DNA of 64,000 nucleotides from Cryptomeria japonica. Taxonomy: Eukaryota > Streptophyta > Pinopsida > Cupressales > Cupressaceae. The stretch spans positions 648,121,420 through 648,185,419 of the forward strand of contig NC_081405.1 in NCBI RefSeq assembly GCF_030272615.1, in the 5' to 3' direction. Within the stretch, counting starts at the first letter, position 1, and each line of letters starts with the position of its first letter. The notes beneath the pieces are model-generated. The model ran no database searches and was not told the DNA's origin. It saw only the letters and a program-made list of their open reading frames with translations. The position numbers were made by a program, and so were the translations under genes. Shown piece after piece: positions 1 to 11,625 of the stretch.

Positions 1-1835
1 GGGAGCTTATCTTTTTTGGTGCATCCTATGGTGATTTGGACATCACAATTTAGTCTGGTAGGCCATTTCCATAAATTTTGAGTATAAACTCAGCCTATTT
101 TAGAGAAAATCAGATTTGGAGGAAAAAATTAGCCAATTTGGCTAAGTACGGTATAGATTTATTTAAAAAATATTAATAATTAGTTTTTTTTTCTGTGAAT
201 TTTTTTTAAAAAAAATATAGTAATAATTCACAGTTTTTTAGGAGAATAATTGTACAAGTTTTTTTTTGAAAAAGTCTTTAAAAAAAAAGAAACAAAAAAA
301 AAAATTATAGGGTGGTTAAACCCCGTTGCCCCTGACCCCCGTACCATTGCATTAATTTTGCAAGGATTTTTTTTGTGTGGCAACCATATCATGCCATCCA
401 TCCACTGCTCCATACTCTGACCCCACCTCATAGGCTTCCTCACCATGTCCACCATCGGTTTCTAGCTGCTTCTCCCATTGTCATCTGCATCTGCTGACTC
501 GACCTACTCCTGTTCGCTCCCTCCGACCACTGCTTACCTTTTTGATGTCTTTCCCTACTCTACCCTCGTGTCTCTTAGCATGCTTTCTACTCTCAACGCC
601 TACATAGTCACTCCTCCCCATCGACTGCTCCACATCTCCGACACCCTGTTGTCCCGTACCTCGATGGTAACAACCACAACTCGTCCACCTCTGCCAAAGT
701 TGTCACTTTGCCAGTCCTCGGCGAGCCCACGCCTGCCAGTTGATGACACACAGAGATGACTGATTTGCCTGGGAGGCAATTATTTTTCAAGACAAACCTG
801 CCAGCTAGGAGACACGTGTCATCTCATGATTCACCCAAGTAAGCTTTTTCCCAACTCAGCACCATGTGGCACCTTCTAATTCACCCACGTAGAATATGAC
901 ATTGACAATCAATGATACAGCCTACCCAGTTGGCAAGCCAAGTCATTGACTTGACTATATGCCACATAATTTGCTGACTCATCCACCACGTGCACCACCA
1001 CATCATCCATCTGGAATCAGTAACCATGCATTGTCATCTTGCCATGTGTTAGCCTGGTCAACGCCACGTCATCATGTTTGTATAGTATGGACACCATGCA
1101 GGGTGAAGGTGAAGGTCTTGTGATGGCCAAACAGGCATCAAGTTTAAGCCCGTTGAATGCTGACATCAGCATTGCATCAACTTTTTTTAGAAAATTTGGA
1201 GCCCCCTCTCATTGAGTTTTTGATTTCGTAGTTCAACTTCAAGAGGCCATATCTTGCTCATTTTTGCTCCTTTTTTGGTGCAATTTTTTTTTTATTTGGG
1301 CGAATTTTTCATGGTCTTCATAGTGGTGGAGGAATTTTATAATTTTGATAGATAAAGCTTTCATAATTTGCAATTTTTTATGACTATACCTATCTAATCA
1401 TCAATTTTGCAACTTCAGAGGCCTCCTTTGGAGTCATGCAACCTCCTTTTCAAGTGTCATTTTTTTTGAAAGTTCATAATTTTTTGTCTACTTTCATAAT
1501 CAGCCATTAGTTTGCAGTGTTTTTGAGTAGAAATTGTACTTTCATTATTTAGTCATTTTTGGCATATTTGGTACTTGTATTTTTCTTGGATCTCAATTTA
1601 GATCACTTGCAGTATTTTTTGGGGTCTCTTATAGCCTATTTGAGGAAGTTTTAAAGTTGAAATCAAAATTCCAATTTGCCATTTTTTGCAAGTGGCCCAT
1701 TGTACATGCACTAAGTATAAAGTGCCAAATCATCCATTTGGTAGGGGGGGGGCAGGGTTCTTGATTGAGTAATTTGGGGGAGTGTCTTGTGTGATTGTTC
1801 CTCTCTTTATCTTTTTTTTTTTTCATTTTGGTGCT
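1..1835. other. Unassigned AT-rich sequence left of element G
   Basis: No gene or recognisable transposon border is visible here. The stretch holds A/T homopolymer-rich DNA (about 180-310), a C/T-rich patch (about 420-760) whose open frames look like composition artefacts, and a segment with several ACGT-core motifs (811-1074). Because it abuts the start of a copia-like gag relic, it could contain the 5' LTR or leader of that element, but it does not resemble the LTR at 11626-12112. Its origin remains open. Confidence 0.5.
811..1074. promoter_or_regulatory. Cluster of ACGT-core (G-box-like) motifs
   Basis: Four ACGT cores occur in about 260 bases: a perfect 10-base palindrome GACACGTGTC at 811-820, CCCACGTAG near 885-893, CCACGTGCACC near 986-996 and GCCACGTCATCA near 1063-1074. 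In plants such cores bind bZIP and bHLH factors. Whether they act here is unknown: no gene start follows within reach, so this may be a relic promoter, part of a diverged LTR, or chance. Confidence 0.25.
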
Positions 1836-2672
1836 ATGGGTTCAACTAAATTTCTACTTTTAACTCCACATAATTATGCATGATGGAAGATTAAGGCATG
1901 TAGTAAACTAATGGAAAAAGGACTCATTCATTATGTAATAGAACTATAATAGCACCACTTGATCCTAAGGATGATCTTAATTCTGAAGCTAAATGACTCA
2001 CTAAAAATTGTATGGCACTTGGAACATTGAGAAAGTATGCATCAGATGACCTCATTTTTCACATTGAGAAGTGTACACCAATTAAAGAGGCTTGCGATAT
2101 TTATGAGAAATTGTATGGTCAAGTTGATGAGATTAAGGGATACAAGCTTGATAGTGAACTCACAACATTGGATCCCAAGGATTTTGATACAATCCAAGAT
2201 TTTATCACAAAAGAAAATGATCTAAGAAAAAAGGTAAAGGATTGTGGCATTGACAAAAAGGATGCTCAATTGGTTTACAACTTGTTGGACAAGCTTCCAT
2301 TAGAGTATGCAGCCTTTGTATCTAGCTTTCACACCCATTGATTGGCTCAAGGTGCCTCCTACACTCCACCATCCTTTGATGAATTTATGGAGATGTTTAT
2401 TATTGAGCAATCTAAGTTGACCAAGATGGGGATTCTCAATTCTTCAAAGTCACAAGCTTTGGTGGCTAATAAAGGGAATCAAAGCAATCAAGGAAAAGGA
2501 AATAACCAAAAGCAACCTAAGTCTAAACCACAACAAGATTGAGCATAATCATTATCTCCACAACAAGGTGATTCTACATCCTCACCTAAGAGGAAATCAA
2601 ATAAGGACAATCTTTTTTGTGCATATTGCAAGAAGTCAGGACATGATTAACAACATTGTTACAAGAAGGATA
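1836..2672 (+). pseudogene. gag: Copia-type gag (UBN2-like) with CCHC zinc knuckle, broken (element G)
   Basis: This would be the nucleocapsid precursor that packages element RNA. From the ATG at 1836 the frame reads a typical copia gag opening with a TPHNYA.WKIKA-like patch. It is broken by an early TGA and a frameshift near 1945, then runs 2012-2540 through the helical UBN2-like body, including KEACDIYEKLYGQ and LLDKLPLEYAAFV. A Lys/Gln/Asn-rich linker follows. A CCHC knuckle (Cys codons at 2618 and 2627, His at 2642, Cys at 2657) carries an in-frame TAA at 2648, readable as a CAA-to-TAA change. Stops at 2339 and 2540 also break it. It is not functional. Confidence 0.75.
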
Positions 2673-2680
2673 TTAATGGA

Positions 2681-3565
2681 TTGAAAAATCTTCTTGAGAA
2701 TAAAAAAATCAGTTTGCCTTCTATAATGTCTACTTCAGCTTCTTCCAAAGAAAAGGATAAAGGAAAGGATCAATCTTTTGGGACAGATAAAGGAAAGGGA
2801 CAGTCTCTTTGTGCTACTACAAATCATGATTCAGGGAGATGGCTTCTAGATTCAGGGGTTTCTCATCATATGGAATCTTCACAGTCTATGTTCTCTTCAT
2901 TTGAGCCTTTCACCATGCTGCAATTTTTTATGGGCAATCATACATACATGGATGTGATTGGGAAAGGATTTATTTCCCTTGGGGATAGCTCCTTCTATGA
3001 TGTGTTGTGTGTACCCGATTTGACAAACAATCTTCTTTCCATCTATCAAATCACACATGGGGCAACAAGGAAAACTGTGGAGTTCACACCTGATTCAGTT
3101 ATCATTAGAGACTTGGAGACTAGAGCTATCATTGTGACTGTGGTGGTGGATAATGCATCTCAGTTGTACTCCTTTTCACATTTTGGTCCTTTTGATGAGG
3201 TTGATTCTTCATATGTTGATGATTTATATTTTTCAGGAGAAATTTGGGTACTTGAACTTGGGGATTCTCACAGGTTACCCCATTCTTGACCCTTGCATTT
3301 CATCTCCTCCTATTGATATCGCACCACCTATTGCACCTGATGATGGAGATAGTGCGACAGATTTTATTTCTTGTGATTCAATGCAATAGGATATTCCATG
3401 TCTTCCAACTTCAGTTCATTGGGATGACTACTTAACAGACATTGCAAGTTTGTTTGTGGAGTCAACCTTGCATATTTGGGAGACATCATTGATGATTTTC
3501 ATCTTCTCTTTAATGAAGATGACCCTTCTTCAATTGTTGCGAGAGAACACTCTAACCCTCTTGTT
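2681..3565 (+). pseudogene. Copia protease-like segment, truncated (element G)
   Basis: This is a retropepsin-like aspartic protease region that would have cut the polyprotein. The open segment 2681-3289 starts with a Lys/Ser-rich linker and reaches WLLDSGVSHHM at about residue 54, with the catalytic Asp codon at 2849. The DSG triad is kept, while the usual DSGAS is changed to DSGVS. About 60 residues later comes VLCVPDLTNNLLS, the conserved copia motif downstream of the protease. After 3289 the frame decays, and no HHCC integrase motif follows. The segment continues into the N1 insertion and resumes at 10939. Confidence 0.7.
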
Positions 3566-3570
3566 CATTA

Positions 3571-4653
3571 TTTTGGCTTGATGATTCATCATCCTTTGTT
3601 GTCATTGATGAAACACTCACACACACACATATGATTATATTTGACTACCGGTGTAACTTCAATTGTTTACACTATCAGCTGGTATACTTAGTGGTTAATC
3701 TCTAACTAATACTTTGTGTTAACTGAAATGTGTATAAGACACAACCTATGGTTATACTAAGTCGACATCATGATGAAGATCAAGATGGACATCAAGCAAA
3801 GATTCAAGGACAACGATTCATATGTTTTATTCAAACCGGTATTAATTGTTCCAACTAGTATTTGTTGATTTTTGTGATCAGGTTACTAGCACTGTCTGCT
3901 TGGCAACAATTATTGTGATAAGTTATGGTTACTTGTCCAAATACACTACACCTACAAAATTGTGTTATTATCTCTTAAGGCCGACATGAAATCATAAGGC
4001 CTATATATTGACATCACAGTGAATTATGTTATGTGTGATATATGATAAGTGAAAGTGTTATGTTGTGAGAAGTTAAGTTGTAGAATATGCAGAAGAGTAG
4101 TGTTGAATATGCTTATAAGGATATGATCAAGCAAGTATTGTGCTACTCAGAACAGATCAACCATTCTTGTTGTTTTCTAACCATTACAGCAGAATCAAAT
4201 CCCCTAATCGGGTAAGCTCTAACAAGATTCAATGTATAAATCCTTTAATAGGGTGATCCATTAGTTTGGATTCTGAAATCCTCCACCGAGGTTACTCCTA
4301 ACAGGGTACTACTCCTAACAGGGTATAAGCTTATAATCAAGCTTTGGGATCTCTAACAAGATTCGCTCCTAGCAGAGCACTTTGTAGACCTTAACCGGCC
4401 AGTTATCTATTACTACAAATAGTTAACTTGTGAGTTCCATCTCACTGTGGTTTTTACCTATTTCGGTTTTCCATGTACAAACACTTGTGTTATGGTGGAT
4501 GCTTTACTTTTCATGGATGTTGTTATATCATTTTGGATTACATGCATTGTGTTTAAAAGCTTTGTTAAGTTCATCTAGCGGTTAGTGTTTAAAGTAGTTT
4601 TGTTTTTGATGTCACTCATTCACCCCCCCTCTCAATGCTTTTCAAGTCCATCA
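3571..4653 (+). repeat. 5' LTR of N1
   Basis: The 1083-bp copy matches 9869-10933 nearly base for base over long stretches. The expected TG start is mutated to TT. A (CA)n run lies near 3617-3628, and a TATATA box candidate in the context ggcctatatattg lies near 4000-4010. The 3' end carries a C-run followed by TCAAGTCCATCA. It also contains the U5 module shared by the other copia LTRs here (CACTGTGGTTTTTACC, then TTTTCCATGTACAAACA). Confidence 0.85.
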
Positions 4654-4655
4654 AT

Positions 4656-4667
4656 TGGTATCAAAGC
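4656..4667 (+). other. Primer-binding site of N1 (initiator-Met tRNA type)
   Basis: TGGTATCAAAGC starts two bases after the LTR end. It differs at one base from TGGTATCAGAGC, the common plant copia site complementary to the 3' end of initiator methionine tRNA, which is present exactly in elements A and B. Confidence 0.8.
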
Positions 4668-4715
4668 CTAACTTCTTTTAAGCCTAATCTCTTAGAAGGG
4701 AGCCTTGAAACCACA

Positions 4716-6012
4716 ATGGGGGAAATGAGCTACTCTGAGATGGCTAGAGAACTAGAAGCCAACAAAAAAGAGCTTGAAAACCTAAGGGTCAAACTGAAAG
4801 CTTCTCAAGTCAAAAGGAGAGAGATAACTAAAAAACTATTAGAGATATCTGATAATAGTTCTTTAGATGAAGCCAATATTGATTCTTTAGCAAAGGAAGC
4901 TTAAAAGTTAAATGGTGAGAAATTGAATTTGAGGAGAGAGCTAGAAGGTCTTACTATCTGCATGAGTCGGGAACTAGAAGCTAGAAGAGCTATTGAAGAT
5001 CTTGTCAAAGAAAGAGATCAAGAGATTGTCAAGATCAAGTGGGAAAATGCCACTATGCATGAGCATTTGATTGCTAAAAGAGAAGAAAAGGAGAACCTGC
5101 AGCTAGATCTTGAACTTGCACCATCTCTGAAAGAAAACATGTCTAAACATAAAGAAGATCTCACGAAACAACTTACTGAAGCCAATGAGAAATTGGTGAA
5201 GTTCAGTAGAAGTTTTACCATGCTAAAAGAACAAGTTCAATCACAAAGAATGAAGGGTGATGTCTCAGGACTTGGTTTTCACACAACTGATAAAGGTGAA
5301 TCCTCTAGTACAAAGAGCAACAATCTTAAGAAAAAATCTACTCCTAATATCAACAAGCCTATTGGTAAGAAGGTATTTAAACTTGTTTGTTTTGTTTTGC
5401 CATAAACCTGGTCACACTGCAAATGTTTGTAGAGACAAACCTAACAAAAATGCAAGTTACAATACTAATGCTAGGTATGTGTCCAAGAAATTTGAAGGTC
5501 ATTGCTTCACATGTGGAATATATGGACATAGATATGTTGAGTGTAGATATGGAGCAAAAAATCTTGTACCACACATGCATCCAAGACCAAATGGTGACCA
5601 GATGAGGAACTTTAACAGTGGGGTAAACCTGAATTGGCAAAAACCCTATGGCAACTGGTTTAGTCCATTTGAGATGGAAAAGGCAACAAATGTTATTTGT
5701 ACCATCTGTAACAAATTTGGTCATGTGGCTATGAACTACAAAATAAGAATAGGAAGAGGAAATGTAGGACCTTGGAGATCATTTGGTATGTCCTGTTATC
5801 ATTGTAACAAAGCAGGGCACTTAGCAAAATTCTGTAGATCTAGAAATAACAAATCGGTCAACTCTTCTAAAGATCAGAAGGGAAAGCAGAAAGTTAATGT
5901 TGAAGAAACTAGAGAGCAAAGGAATAAAATTTGGAAGAAGAAAAGTGATGAGACACCTGAAGAAGAAATTGTTCCTTCACCTAGTGAAGAGAACCCTGAA
6001 TCGGTGACTTAA
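4716..6012 (+). pseudogene. N1 ORF1: coiled-coil plus four CCHC zinc knuckles (gag-like)
   Basis: This is probably the nucleic-acid-binding structural protein of N1 (inference). The ATG at 4716 is chosen because it follows the primer site and opens MGEMSYSEMAREL. Residues 1 to about 190 are strongly charged heptad-like helix rich in Glu, Lys and Leu, broken by a TAA near 4901. A basic Ser/Lys linker follows. Four knuckles come next: CHKPGHTANVC across a one-base insertion near 5395, CFTCGIYGHRYVEC at 5503-5544, CTICNKFGHVAMNY at 5698-5739 with the last Cys changed to Tyr, and CYHCNKAGHLAKFC at 5794-5834. An acidic tail ends at the TAA of 6010-6012. No canonical copia capsid (UBN2) domain is seen, which is unusual. 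The next ORF starts about 450 bases downstream. Confidence 0.7.
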
Positions 6013-6465
6013 GCCTTTTAATATGGCTAAGGGGATCTTAATGGTTAAAATTCATCTAGACCCCTTATGAAAAATGAGCAGGAAAATAATTTTGAAACAT
6101 GAAATTTTGGTGACTTTTTGTCAATATGTTATCAACCGGCTTTTTCTTTTAGCAATGAAATTAGGGTTTGTAACCCTAAACAGGAGAGCATTTAATGCAG
6201 TAGGTAAGAGGATAAAAGTGAGTTTTACTTTGTCATTTTTACCCTAATGCATTCAAGAAAGAAATTTGGAGCACTTGCTGAGCTGAGAAAGATTGTTTTT
6301 GTTGTTAATTACCAAATTGTTTCGTGATTTGTGAAATTAAGTTGAATTAAAGGTTGCAAAAGGTCGAACTAGTGTGCACTTGGGCATTTCAACCGGTAAA
6401 TGGGGCAACATGTGCGAAACAAGGTATTTCTTTGAACATACTACTTTGAATCTTGTTCATCTAGA

Positions 6466-9400
6466 ATGGCATCAACTTCAAAGTTTGTAGAGAGGTTAAT
6501 GATTACTTCTGAGCCTATGGAAGCTCTAAAAGTAGACCAAATTGTGTCATATAATGCATTGTCGCATGTTCCAAGTGAAGTTTTGGTCGAAGGTGATTTG
6601 TCTAGTTATATTGAATGCAAGCTAGAAGACTTAGGGTCTCTATACATTTACACACAGTTGAAATCACTTTGTGATGAGAATGGTAAGATTAAGTCAAAGT
6701 ATGCTAGGATTTTTGAAAAGGGTTTTCATAATGCATCTTATTTTCTTGAAGATTTCGAAGAAGCACGTATCAGAATAATTTTGAGTCGAGCTCATGGAGA
6801 AAGCATGTATTTAGAAAGAACTCAAACAATTACAAAGGAAGCCATTCAGGTTGTGACTGGCTATTTCTCAATCGGTGAAGTACCTGAGTTAAGGAGAATT
6901 TATAAGGATACTATCTTCAACTTAACTGATTCTACATCTGATGGGCGTGATTTTTTTGTTAACAACATTAAAGACCCTGCATTAAAACTAGCAACAATGG
7001 TGATAGGATACCGAGTATTTTACTCTAGTAGACTTAATAGTGTTCCATCTGCAGTAGTTCATACAACTCATAGAATGATTGTTGATAATGCAAATTATGA
7101 TCTCTATGACGCTATCAGGAGACAATTGTTTCTGAATTTGCAATCTATCAAGAAGGATAGTGGGTTGAAATTCAAGTTTGGTCATCTATTAGTTGGTCTA
7201 TTCTTTTACTTTCAAAAATTTCTACCAGGAATTGGAGGCATTGAGTGGTCAAAAGACTCACCAATCTCAGCACAAATTAAGAACAACATCAATGTTGTAA
7301 AGAATACTTTCTCTAATGCCATGAATAAGTATTTCAATGAGTTCTAACAGAAACTGTGTATGAGAATGAGACTACTAGAAGAAGTGGTAAAACACTTTGA
7401 AAAGGATATAATCTTCACTGTTACCACTGATTTTTTCCTAATGCAAGCAATTGAGCCAAGAGAGGAAGAAATGGAAGACATGAGTTATGATGTAAACTAT
7501 GATCTACTAGTTGGTTATGCTAATACCCTATTAGCATCACCTAAAGACAAAAAGAAGGAAAAATGGACATTGTGGTAGTCCAAGATGCACCTACACAAAC
7601 CAGTACGACACCTGTTAAAAGTGAAAGATGAAAGAATAAAAAGTCTGATAAAGCATCTCCAGCAAAAAAGAGTACTAGGGTTACCAGGAGTGTCCTAACC
7701 AAAAAGGAACCAGAACCCAAAGTATATATTACGAAGGAGACAAAGAAGAGACGTAGAAAATTAATTTTCCAACAAGTCTGAGGGAACAGATTCTGATGAA
7801 GAACCAAAGAAGGTAAAAGAAACTGATAGAATATCCAAGAAGGTAAAGGTAGTGCCAAAGGCAACTACACCTATTGATATAGTTGCTTACAAACCAGATA
7901 CCCATTTTGAAAGAACAATGAAGACACTAGGGAAGAATAGGTTTGATAATGTCAAAGAATATTTTGATTCCTTCATTCAAGATGAGAAAGAGCAAGTGAT
8001 TCAATAGGTAATCACTCATTTGTGTCATTACAATATATTTCCACATGATCTGGAAAAGGTTATTTCAATCTCTTTGTATAATATTCTTTTAGATAAATGG
8101 GAGGAAGCTATAAATGTGGAAAAAGAAATTATTGATGAAATATTTGTACAATATTTTCGCAATTTATCTACGGATGGAATTAGAGCTTTAGGGTATCAGT
8201 ACAAAGCACATTTTTATTTTAAAGCAAGAATATTGAAGCTTCTCAATGGTAAAAGGGAAATTATTGAAATCGAAACACATCAGATAGCCTGTGGAATTAA
8301 AAAGATGGAAGAACTCATCTATTCTTCTAAGAATAAGAATAAAGAAGAGGTAGATGATGATGTTAATAGACCAAAAATAAATGATGTAGAGATTATTCAA
8401 CCTGATGAGGTCTATCCTCTCAAGAAAAAGGATGATTCCATTAGTCATATTGTTGATGATGTTCAAAACATAGTTGACCTATCTGGAGATAACACTGCAC
8501 CAGATATGGAGCCTCCGACAAATGCTGATGAATAGGTTACCTTAGTTGAACAACTGGCAACTTAACTAAAAGTGGACAATCCACTAGCAATAAAACAATT
8601 GGAGAAACCCCAATCTCCACTGGTCATTCAAGTAATTTAGAAGGAGCCTATTGAAAATATTGTCACACAGTCCTCTAGAGAGGAAACGGAGAAAAATATA
8701 AAGAAAGAAATCATTAAGGTTGTATCCTCTGAACCAACAAAGCATAAGCAACTTGATGAGGATTATGATGATTACCTAAGTATTTTAGGAGCTATTGATA
8801 TGAACAATTTGAGTGCATCAGAAATGATGAAGATCGCAAGTGTCATGCAATATAGAACGCATAAGAAGAGACTAAAAGAGAAATAGGTTGAAGCAGAGAC
8901 AATTTAGACTGTGATGGATATTTTATCTGGTCTACTACCAGAAACATGTATAACACATCTATCTACAACTATTAGCAAACTTGGTCAGTTAGTTGCAGAT
9001 GCATCTGATCAAATCAAGTCACTAGAAGATCTTGCTCAACAATATGCTAAAAAGAGTCACAAGAAGAAATATGGAGAAAAACTGGCAAAGGATATTGATA
9101 GTGGAAAAATGGCTCTATCTCACAATAAAAGTCTATTGAGTAAAGTTGTTGAAACGAGAGGAAAGTATCTTTCTTCTACCTCCAATGTTACTTTCTTTTA
9201 TGCTAACATTTCAAAAAGTCAAACTAAAATAGAGCAATAAATCGAAAGGATATGCAAGGCATATGTCCCACTCCAGGACTCCATACATGCCTATAACAAG
9301 TTTGTAGATGATTTGTATAACAAACTGGATAGCTATGATTCTGAGAAGGAAAAGAGACTCTGATCTCTTAAAGACCTCAAAATTTTGCTCACATCACAAG

Positions 9401-9606
9401 TAGACATACTTTAGAGAACCTACTCCAATGCAAAAGCTATTCTTGCAACCCCTAAAACTAGCACACTGGACTCAATTGAATAATTTCATTCACAGATGTT
9501 GTCTACATTTGAGTATACTAAGAACATACTAGAATCATGGGAAAATTCTTTGTCATAGATTAAGAATAGATTCAATGCTATTTTTATGAGATTAGCTAAT
9601 GCATGA
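6466..9606 (+). pseudogene. N1 ORF2: long protein of unknown function conserved with N2
   Basis: The function is not recognised. The ATG at 6466 opens 293 clean codons, then stops and small frameshifts interrupt about 1,047 codons up to the TGA at 9604-9606. The N-terminal domain (residues 1-290) contains ITKEAIQVVTGY (122-133) and LFFYFQKFLPG (245-255). N2 ORF2 has ITKEIIHLITSY (127-138) and FFYFEKFFPP (255-264) at nearly the same positions. A Lys/Ser/Thr-rich, nuclear-signal-like middle follows (7560-7860). A DEKEQVIQ...LYNILLDKW block (about 7981-8100) also has an N2 counterpart. The C-terminus is acidic, then helical. The N-terminal domain faintly recalls the 'putative plant transposon protein' type, which is a weak guess. 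It shows no resemblance to envelope, integrase or reverse transcriptase. Confidence 0.7.
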
Positions 9607-9700
9607 ACTTTTTCAGTTAATGTTGTATGTGTTGAACACTTTGATATGGATTTTCTATATATATGTATATATTTTACTTTTTCAATTTGGCATTGTTGTC

Positions 9701-9868
9701 AAAGGGGGAGTAGAAATATGTATGTATGTATGTGTCCTTTTGAAAATTTTGTATGATGTATGCATTAAGGGGGAGCATGAGTATATGTGTAAATTTGTTG
9801 TGCATGCACACTTAGTGGTATTATTGTAAAATTTTCTAAGTGTTGCCATCAATGCTGAAGGGGGAGAT
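9701..9868 (+). other. Three purine tracts ending at the N1 polypurine tract
   Basis: There are three A/G tracts: AAAGGGGGAG at 9701-9710, AAGGGGGAG at 9767-9775, and GAAGGGGGAGAT at about 9857-9868, the last touching the 3' LTR. Only the last is positioned to prime plus-strand synthesis. The same three-tract spacing is seen in elements A and B, and the final one is preceded in all three by a CATCAATGC-type sequence. Confidence 0.75.
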
Positions 9869-10933
9869 TGTTGGCTTGATGATGATTCATCATTTGTTGT
9901 CATTGATGAAACACTCACACACACACATGCAATTATATTTGACTACCAGTGTAACTTCAATTGTTTACACTATCAACTGGTATACTTAGTTGTTAATCTC
10001 TAACCGGTACTTTGTGTTAACTGGTATGTGCATAAGAGACAACCTATGGTTATACTAATTCGGCATCATGATGAAGAGCAAGATGGAGATCAAGCGAAGT
10101 TTCAAGGAAAAAATTTCATATGTTTTATTCAAACCAGTATTAATTGTTCCAACCGATATTTTTTTATTTTTGTGATGAGTTACTAACACCGACTGCTTGG
10201 CAGAAACTATTGTAATGAGTTATGGTTACTTGTTCAGATACACTACACCTAGGAAATTGTGTTATGATTTCTTAAGGTTGACATGAAATCATAAGGCCTA
10301 TATATTGACATCACAGTAAATTATGTTATGTGTGATATATGATAAGTGAAAGTGTTATGTTGTGAGAAGTTAAGTTGCAGAATATGCAAAAGAGCGGTGT
10401 TGAATATTCTTAGAAGGATTTGATCAAGCAAGTATTGTGCTACTTAGAATAGATCAACCATTCTTGTTGTTTTCTAACCATTACAGCATAATCAAATCCC
10501 CTAACCGAGTAAGCTCTAACAAGCTTCAATGTATAAATCCTTTAACAAGGTGATCCATTAGTTTGGATTCTGAAATCCTCCACTGAGGTTACTCCTAACA
10601 GGGTATAAGCTTCTAATCAAGATTTGGGATCTCTAACAAAATTCACTCCTAGTAGAGCACTTTGTAGACCTTAACCAGTTAGTAATTTATTACTGCAAAT
10701 AGTTAACTTGTGAGTTCCATCTCACCGTGGTTTTTACCTATTTGGGTTTTCCACATACAAACACTTGTGTTATGGTGGATGCTTTACTTTTTGTGGATGT
10801 TGTCATATCATTTTGGATTACATGCATTGTGTTTAAAAGCTTTGTTAAGTTCATCTACCGGTTAGTGTGTAAAGTAGTTTGGTTTTTGGTTTCACTGATT
10901 CACCCCCCCTCTCAGTGCTTTTCAAGTCCATCA
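9869..10933 (+). repeat. 3' LTR of N1
   Basis: The 1065-bp copy begins TGTTGGCTTGATG and ends TCAAGTCCATCA. It carries TTGTTGTCATTGATG close to its head, a motif shared with the LTRs of A, B, C and the 12.4-kb solo LTR. It is flanked on the right by CATTC, the presumed target duplication. Confidence 0.85.
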
Positions 10934-10938
10934 CATTC

Positions 10939-11625
10939 TCTATATGATCATTCTTTTGAGGTTGGCATGATTGTGGATTCTTATGAACAAAAATTGGAGG
11001 AGGTCTCTTTATCTTTAGAGGAGACATGTGAGTCTTTGGATATTGTTCTACATTAATCTCCACTAGATATTGGAGTGCCTTTTTCAATAGTGTGGATCAA
11101 TACAACACCTTTGGAGGGGGTGACCTTCATCATCGACATGGGGACACTTGAGTAGTTTTTAGAGACTTCATTCATCATGATTTTTTTCCCACCTCTTCCC
11201 TTCATGATTGGGGAGACTTCATGGATACACCTTTGGTTTTGTTTCTTCCTAAGGGGAGGAATGTTGTTCAATGTTTGTGGAGAAGTTTCTTCATTCATCT
11301 TTGAGCTTCTATCATTGGTGCAGATTCTACATTGAGGGTGGGCTACTTGGTCTCTCTTCTTCTCTCATATGGGGGGACATTTTCCTCACATGGGGTTTTG
11401 TCCTTCTCATACTTCTTTGAGAGTCCCTTTGTATATATTTTTCATCTCCCTCTTGTGGGAGGGTTTTTTCCCATTGGGTTTTTCTCTCTTTCCCCACTTT
11501 ATGGGAGATTGCATTTGCACTTGTACATGGGTACCTAACATGGCCATGTAGTTGGGACCCATCTTGCATTTCTTAGTTGCATTGTAGAATTAAGTGTATT
11601 CTCATAAGTTTCCCTTAAGGGGGGG
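10939..11625 (+). pseudogene. Tail of element G after the N1 insertion
   Basis: Deleting N1 with one target copy joins 3565 to this segment and continues a single weak reading frame (LVHSLYDHSFEVGMI and onward to about 11055). That frame includes a charged EQKLEEVSLSLEETCESL patch. Beyond it are further stops and a hydrophobic Phe/Pro-rich stretch (11340-11540). No integrase, reverse transcriptase or RNase H motif is present. The segment ends in a run of G (about 11612-11625) that serves as the polypurine tract of the adjoining LTR. Confidence 0.5.

Larger units (their letters stand above)
3571..10933 (+). mobile_element. Element N1: non-autonomous two-ORF LTR retrotransposon
   Basis: A 7.36-kb element has two LTRs (3571-4653 and 9869-10933), a primer-binding site directly after the left LTR and a purine tract directly before the right LTR. 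The putative 5-bp target duplication is CATTA (3566-3570) against CATTC (10934-10938). It encodes no protease, integrase or reverse transcriptase. It carries ORF1, a coiled-coil/zinc-knuckle protein, and ORF2, a long protein of unknown function. The same ORF pair, in the same order, occurs in N2-outer and N2-inner at 44-60 kb, so this is a family rather than random decay of one copy. It is inserted into element G. Confidence 0.85.

Noticed and set aside
478-759. 93-codon plus-strand open frame, Ser/Thr/Pro-rich
   Set aside because: It lies in a C/T-rich patch with an equally open overlapping minus frame, no motif and no gene context; composition explains it.
9599-9829. 76-codon hydrophobic plus-strand frame after N1 ORF2, considered as envelope-like
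   Set aside because: It is short, overlaps the purine-tract region, is made of TA-rich low-complexity codons and has no counterpart in N2.
11327-11569. Overlapping open frames on both strands near the end of element G
   Set aside because: The segment is T-rich, Phe/Pro-heavy on plus and Lys/Arg-heavy on minus, typical of biased sequence before an LTR; no family motif.
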